NCBI GenBank assembly: GCA_013042825.1 | Contig: JABDPL010000264.1 | Location: 1 to 20,688 of the forward strand | Length of the DNA stretch: 20,688 bases | From: Flavobacteriaceae bacterium | GTDB lineage: Bacteria > Bacteroidota > Bacteroidia > Flavobacteriales > Flavobacteriaceae | Direction: 5' to 3' | In this document: positions 17,201 to 20,688 of the stretch, in pieces | How the letters are laid out: every line of letters begins with the position of its first letter | How positions within the stretch are numbered: position 1 is the first letter of the stretch | Notes under the pieces: model-generated | What the model was told of the DNA's origin: nothing | Seen by the model: only the letters and a program-made list of their open reading frames with translations | Databases searched by the model: none | Program-made: the position numbers and the translations under genes

Positions 17201-20200
17201 CCTGGGCTGGAATATCACGACAGCTCACATCAACTGATTTTGAGCAGGCCAATGTTGAGTATATCGAGTTTTGGTTGCTGGATCCATTTCTTACTAATCC
17301 GACTAATCCCGGAGGTAAGCTCACATTCAACCTTGGTAATATTTCCGAAGACATTCTAAGAGACGGACGAAAGATCTACGAGAATGGCTTGCCGGAAGAC
17401 GGCAATGTTGTTGGTGTATTGCCGAGAAGTGATTATGAGACCGTCTACCCTCAAAATCAATCTCTGATTTATGCTTTCTCAACCCTTGGAGCGGAACGCG
17501 CAAACCAGGACGTGGGTTATGATGGTTACAGCGATTCAGATGAAGCTTCCATAGCCGAATTTGGTCCTTATGCCGCGCTAGAGGATCCCTCTAATGACAA
17601 CTATACCTTTTTCCTGAATACCGAAGGAAATATTTTTGAACGTTACAGGCAATACAATGGTCTTGAGGGGAACTCACCTGATACCTTTACCGATACCAAC
17701 CGGGGTTCAACAACTCAGCCTGATGTTGAGGACATCAACCGGGATAATACGATGAATACTATCGAAAGCTATTATGAGTACGAAGTAGACATCACGCCGG
17801 CCAGCCTGACTGATCTCGATAATCCTATCATAGTTGATCGAAAGGAGGGAACGGTTTCGCTACCCAACGGAAACAGTGCTACGACACGGTGGTATCAATT
17901 CAGAATACCTCTTAACGAACCCTCTGATGCTATAGGGGGTATAACAGATTTTCGATCGATCAGGTTCGCGCGGATGTATCTGACCGATTTTCTTCAGAAT
18001 ACGGTTTTGAGATTTGCGACCCTTGACCTTGTAAGAAGCGACTGGCGCAGGTATCAGTTATCACTTGATGATGAACCGAATAACGATAATGATCCTACTG
18101 ATTTTTCTGTTGGAATAATCGGAATACAGGAAAACGACGGTAGTTATGTATCTCCACCGGGAATCGTCAGGGAACAGCTCAATAACAACAATACCATTGT
18201 CCGGCAAAACGAACAGTCCCTTGTAGTGAATGCCTGCGATCTCGAACCGGAAGATTCAAGGGCGGTATTCAAAAATATTAATGTTGATATGCGTCAATTT
18301 AAAAAATTGCGCATGTTTATGCATGCTGAAGAAGGCGATCAACCGGGATTGAGTGACGGAGAAATGGTGGGGTTCATTCGTATGGGTAACGACTTCACTC
18401 AGAACTTCTATCAGATTGAAGTACCGCTGGTTGTGACAGTTGGGAATTCGATCGATCCGGAAACGGTATGGCCAGAGGTAAATGAGATCGATCTGCCTAT
18501 TTCCGCTTTAGAAAAAATTAAGTCCATCGGGATTTCTACAGGAACCCTCTTGAATGAAGATCCGACTTTTTATGATGTGATAGATGGACAGCTGGTTGAA
18601 ACACCGGTGGCTGAATTCGCTCCAAGGCAGATCGGACAGCAACGAATTGCAATAAAAGGAAATCCCAACTTCGGGGATGTACGTACGTTGATTGTCGGTG
18701 TGAAAAATGCCCGAACAGATAACCTGAATATCTGTGGCCAGGTTTGGTTCAATGAGCTGCGTTTATCCGATATGGAGAACGAAGGCGGATGGGCAGCCGT
18801 CGTAGGTATGGATACCAACATTGCCGATTTTATGAATATCAGCGCCACGGGCCGAAGGGGAACAGATGGTTTCGGTACCATTGAGCAGGGGCCAAACCAG
18901 CGAAGCCGGGAAGATCTGAAGCAATATGATGTTGTAACCAATATTAACCTGGGTCAGTTACTTCCGAAGAAATGGGGTCTTCAGATCCCGTTTAATTATG
19001 GGCAGAGCGAGGAGCTTATCACTCCGGAATATGATCAGCAATACAAGGACGTAAAACTCGATAATCGATTGGATGCCGCGCAATCTGATGAGGAAAAAGA
19101 GGTTATCCGTCAGCAATCGGAAGATTATACTAAACGCCGCAGTATCAATTTCATCGGAGTCAGGAAACAACGCACTGGTGAAAAGACGCCAAAATTCTAC
19201 GATGTTGAGAATTTAACGGTTAATTATTCCTATAACGAGGTGGAACACCGGGATTTCGAGATCGAACGTTCCCTTGATCAAAATGTGCGTTTGGGTGCAA
19301 ATTATGCCCATAATTTTGAGCCCATTAAAGTTGAACCTTTCAAAGAGAATGATTCGTTATTTAGGGGAAAGTACTTCAAGATTCTGAAAGACTTTAACTT
19401 CAACCTGCTACCAACGAGTTTCACGTTGAACACCGACTACATCCGCCAATTTAACAGTCAGAAGTTCCGGGAGATCGATCTGGGCGGTGATAATATCAGT
19501 ATTCAGGAATTATTTAAACGAAATTACACATTCGATTTCCAATACACGGTGAACTGGGATGTTTCAGAATCACTCAATCTGAATTTCACGGCCTCGAATA
19601 ACAATATTGTCCGGAATTATTTTGTAGATGATATCTTAAACGGGGAACAGGATCCCACGCTAAACGTTTGGGATGGTTTCTTTGATGTAGGTGATCCCAA
19701 CCGGCAATTCCAACGCCTGGGACTGAATTATGAATTACCGCTTTATAAAATTCCAACGTTAAGCTTCTTAAGGGCTACCTATTCCTATACCGGAGATTTC
19801 CAATGGCAGAAAGGATCTGACCTGTTTCTGAATTTACCCGTTGAAGACCCGGTTACCGGGGTGACCAATTTCTTTGACCTCGGAAATACGGTTTCCAATG
19901 CCAACACCCATACCCTTAACGCAACCCTCGATATGTCTCAGCTTTATCGCTATGTCGGTTTGGTTAAACGGAACGGGAGAGGCAATAACAAAAACGGACG
20001 AGCCAAAGCACAACCATCACGTCCGGGAGTCCCGGGTCAGAATAACCAACAGGAAGCGCCCAAGAAGACATCAAAAGTATTCAATACGTTTGTCGATATA
20101 CTCACCATGGTTAAACGCGCGCAGTTTAATTATTCAGAGAACAACGGAACATTCTTACCGGGTTATTTGCGCACACCTGGCTTTGTTGGGACCTTCAAAC

Positions 20201-20688
20201 CGACCTTCGGATTCACCTTTGGAAGTCAGAGGGATATCAGACAAATAGCCGCCAGAAACGGATGGCTAACAGTATTCCAGGATTTCAATCAACAGTATAC
20301 GGAAGTGCATAACAGCAACCTGGATTTCGTCATCAACGTTGAACCCCTTCCTGATCTGAAGCTCGATTTTACAGGAGGAAGGACCTATTCAGAAAATCTC
20401 ACCGAGAATTTCAGGGTAAGGGATTTCCTGGGAGCCGATGGTGAGCTTGGAAGCGATGGCCGATTGGATTATGAATCCCTGATTCAAAATTCATTTGGTA
20501 ATTTCAATATCTCTACAAATCTTATTCGTACGGCCTTCGGAACAAGTGACGAGTCCACATCGGAAGCCTTCGAGGATTTTCGTGAGAATCGTTTGGTTAT
20601 TGCGCGGCGTTTAGCTGAACGCGCCGGCATCGATTTTAATAACCCTGATAACTTCCAGAATGGTGATCTGAATGGATTCCCTCTGGGT
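14254..20688 (+). CDS. sprA: Type IX secretion outer-membrane translocon / gliding protein SprA, 3' end missing
   Basis: SprA is the very large beta-barrel through which type IX secretion substrates cross the outer membrane; in Flavobacterium johnsoniae it is needed for secretion and gliding, and the Porphyromonas homologue is called Sov. The frame is open for 2145 codons to the window edge with no stop; I estimate some 200-300 residues are missing. No ATG occurs in frame before 14557, which would remove the signal peptide, so TTG at 14254 is the best start. It gives a basic N-region, a hydrophobic core (about 15-27) and a likely cleavage after SWA (residue 31). Family landmarks include YVDDFEGTQ (856-864), YTRRVFIDEIFP (930-941), VWFNELRLSDM (1497-1507) and YSENNGTFLPGY (1960-1971). 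Long runs of alternating aromatic and polar residues fit beta strands. A basic Asn/Gly/Gln/Pro-rich loop lies at about 1905-1941. Confidence 0.94.
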   Translation, partial: MNITTNLIFIKPTRLFALLGIICLVSLQSWAQQTPAQQDTTSTGYTFNNLLLPNPNSIISKYTYDPITNRYIYTESVGDFNINYPIILTPEEFRQLVLEENMKAYYKQKIDAADGKKEGTEEMQKNLIPELYVNSSFFESIFGGNTIEVIPQGTVEMDLGVLFTKQDNPSFSPRNRSNFTFDFDQRISLSLLGKVGERLQVTATYDTQSTFDFQNLIKLEYTPTEDDIIQKIEVGNVSMPINSSLITGAQSLFGVKTELQFGKTRITGVFSEQQSQSRTVVAQGGGTLQDFSFFGLDYDENRHFFLAQYFRNQYDRALLNYPFINTNVQITRIEVWVTNRNNQTDNVRNIVSLQDLGESEIIGSAVTILNPGAVPDNGNNAYDPTNVGGAGSQLNDAVRDIATVQTGILVPGVNQGFDYGILENARKLVEGQDYTLHTQLGYISLNQRLLNDEIVAVAFQYTIGDQVYQVGEFANDGIEATDVSTDNTGVQVVNNNNLILKMLKSAVTNVDEPIWDLMMKNIYDTGAFQLSQEDFRLNIFYTETSPLNYITPVEGTPFPDPGPNEDPLEETPLLRVFNLDRLNFNNDPQFNGDGFFDFVPGITVYQQYGKIVFTKAEPFGRYLFDKLDIDNNPADNAADYEDTSQYNPNQVKYVFDKLYKQTKTASLEDAEKNKFEVRGRYKAEGGAGIPIGAFNVPRGSVRVTAGGRVLVEGVDYTVNYQLGTVQILDPALQASNTPIQISVENNAIFGQQTRRFTGLNVEHQFNENFVLGATFLNLNERPITQKANLGTEPINNTILGLNGNFSTEVPFLTRLANKLPNIDTDVPSNFSFRGEFAYLLPGSPKGTNLNDEATSYVDDFEGTQNAIDLLSPLSWFLSSRPQGVGNVANDVLGIESGYDRGFMNWYAVDPIFYSTQRPAGITDDDISDLYTRRVFIDEIFPQVDLVQGQTTVINALDLVYYPEERGPYNYDPTAINGQDPSTAWAGISRQLTSTDFEQANVEYIEFWLLDPFLTNPTNPGGKLTFNLGNISEDILRDGRKIYENGLPEDGNVVGVLPRSDYETVYPQNQSLIYAFSTLGAERANQDVGYDGYSDSDEASIAEFGPYAALEDPSNDNYTFFLNTEGNIFERYRQYNGLEGNSPDTFTDTNRGSTTQPDVEDINRDNTMNTIESYYEYEVDITPASLTDLDNPIIVDRKEGTVSLPNGNSATTRWYQFRIPLNEPSDAIGGITDFRSIRFARMYLTDFLQNTVLRFATLDLVRSDWRRYQLSLDDEPNNDNDPTDFSVGIIGIQENDGSYVSPPGIVREQLNNNNTIVRQNEQSLVVNACDLEPEDSRAVFKNINVDMRQFKKLRMFMHAEEGDQPGLSDGEMVGFIRMGNDFTQNFYQIEVPLVVTVGNSIDPETVWPEVNEIDLPISALEKIKSIGISTGTLLNEDPTFYDVIDGQLVETPVAEFAPRQIGQQRIAIKGNPNFGDVRTLIVGVKNARTDNLNICGQVWFNELRLSDMENEGGWAAVVGMDTNIADFMNISATGRRGTDGFGTIEQGPNQRSREDLKQYDVVTNINLGQLLPKKWGLQIPFNYGQSEELITPEYDQQYKDVKLDNRLDAAQSDEEKEVIRQQSEDYTKRRSINFIGVRKQRTGEKTPKFYDVENLTVNYSYNEVEHRDFEIERSLDQNVRLGANYAHNFEPIKVEPFKENDSLFRGKYFKILKDFNFNLLPTSFTLNTDYIRQFNSQKFREIDLGGDNISIQELFKRNYTFDFQYTVNWDVSESLNLNFTASNNNIVRNYFVDDILNGEQDPTLNVWDGFFDVGDPNRQFQRLGLNYELPLYKIPTLSFLRATYSYTGDFQWQKGSDLFLNLPVEDPVTGVTNFFDLGNTVSNANTHTLNATLDMSQLYRYVGLVKRNGRGNNKNGRAKAQPSRPGVPGQNNQQEAPKKTSKVFNTFVDILTMVKRAQFNYSENNGTFLPGYLRTPGFVGTFKPTFGFTFGSQRDIRQIAARNGWLTVFQDFNQQYTEVHNSNLDFVINVEPLPDLKLDFTGGRTYSENLTENFRVRDFLGADGELGSDGRLDYESLIQNSFGNFNISTNLIRTAFGTSDESTSEAFEDFRENRLVIARRLAERAGIDFNNPDNFQNGDLNGFPLG

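Noticed and set aside
18570..18941. 123-codon open frame on the minus strand
   Set aside because: It lies fully inside sprA, opposite a frame with clear SprA landmarks, and its translation resembles no known family. It is a shadow frame.
19874..20248. 124-codon open frame on the plus strand in another frame
   Set aside because: It overlaps sprA, which stays open and conserved here, including YSENNGTFLPGY. The alternative product is Arg/Pro/Ser-rich with no family resemblance.
1..20688. Search for mobile elements, CRISPR arrays, tRNA/rRNA genes, defence or biosynthetic clusters
   Set aside because: All sequence is taken up by conserved respiratory, DNA repair, metabolic and secretion genes on one strand, with short gaps. 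I saw no repeat arrays, transposase-like genes or RNA genes.

Overview
The window looks like a piece of the core chromosome of a Bacteroidota species, most likely a member of the Flavobacteriaceae. Three things point there: an alternative complex III (act) cluster joined to an aa3-type cytochrome c oxidase, a gene for SprA (the giant type IX secretion outer-membrane translocon), and repeated promoter elements of the Bacteroidota form TAnnTTTG. All genes are on the + strand. I see no mobile element, CRISPR array, tRNA or rRNA gene, and no gene-free stretch longer than about 135 bases.

Region 1 (1-7704) is a respiratory operon: the end of actB, then actC, actD, actE, actF, coxB and coxA, with gaps of 1 to about 35 bases. 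It closes with a strong hairpin terminator. Quinol oxidised by the Act complex would pass electrons through its haem and iron-sulfur subunits to the CuA centre of CoxB and on to the haem a/a3-CuB site of CoxA. In Flavobacterium johnsoniae the two enzymes form a supercomplex, which fits this gene order. The most unusual item is ActC, which carries a long linker and a C-terminal helix-hairpin-helix domain resembling the tail found on some NuoE proteins.

Region 2 (7708-13594) holds four genes, each with its own plausible promoter: ruvB (Holliday junction motor), a di-haem cytochrome c peroxidase/MauG-like lipoprotein, queG (last step of queuosine synthesis) and maeB (malic enzyme fused to a phosphotransacetylase-like domain). 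The ruvB transcript may be leaderless.

Region 3 (13636-20688) holds ruvA followed 6 bases later by sprA. The sprA gene appears to start at TTG, has a clear signal peptide and stays open to the window edge, so its last part is missing. RuvA and RuvB work together but are encoded about 5 kb apart under separate promoters.

Overall this is conserved housekeeping DNA. I did not find a convincing undescribed system. The items worth a second look are protein-architecture oddities (ActC-HhH fusion, His-rich segments in ActF and CoxA, inserted segments in CoxB, an atypical peroxidase) and start-site or transcript-boundary questions (ruvB, sprA).
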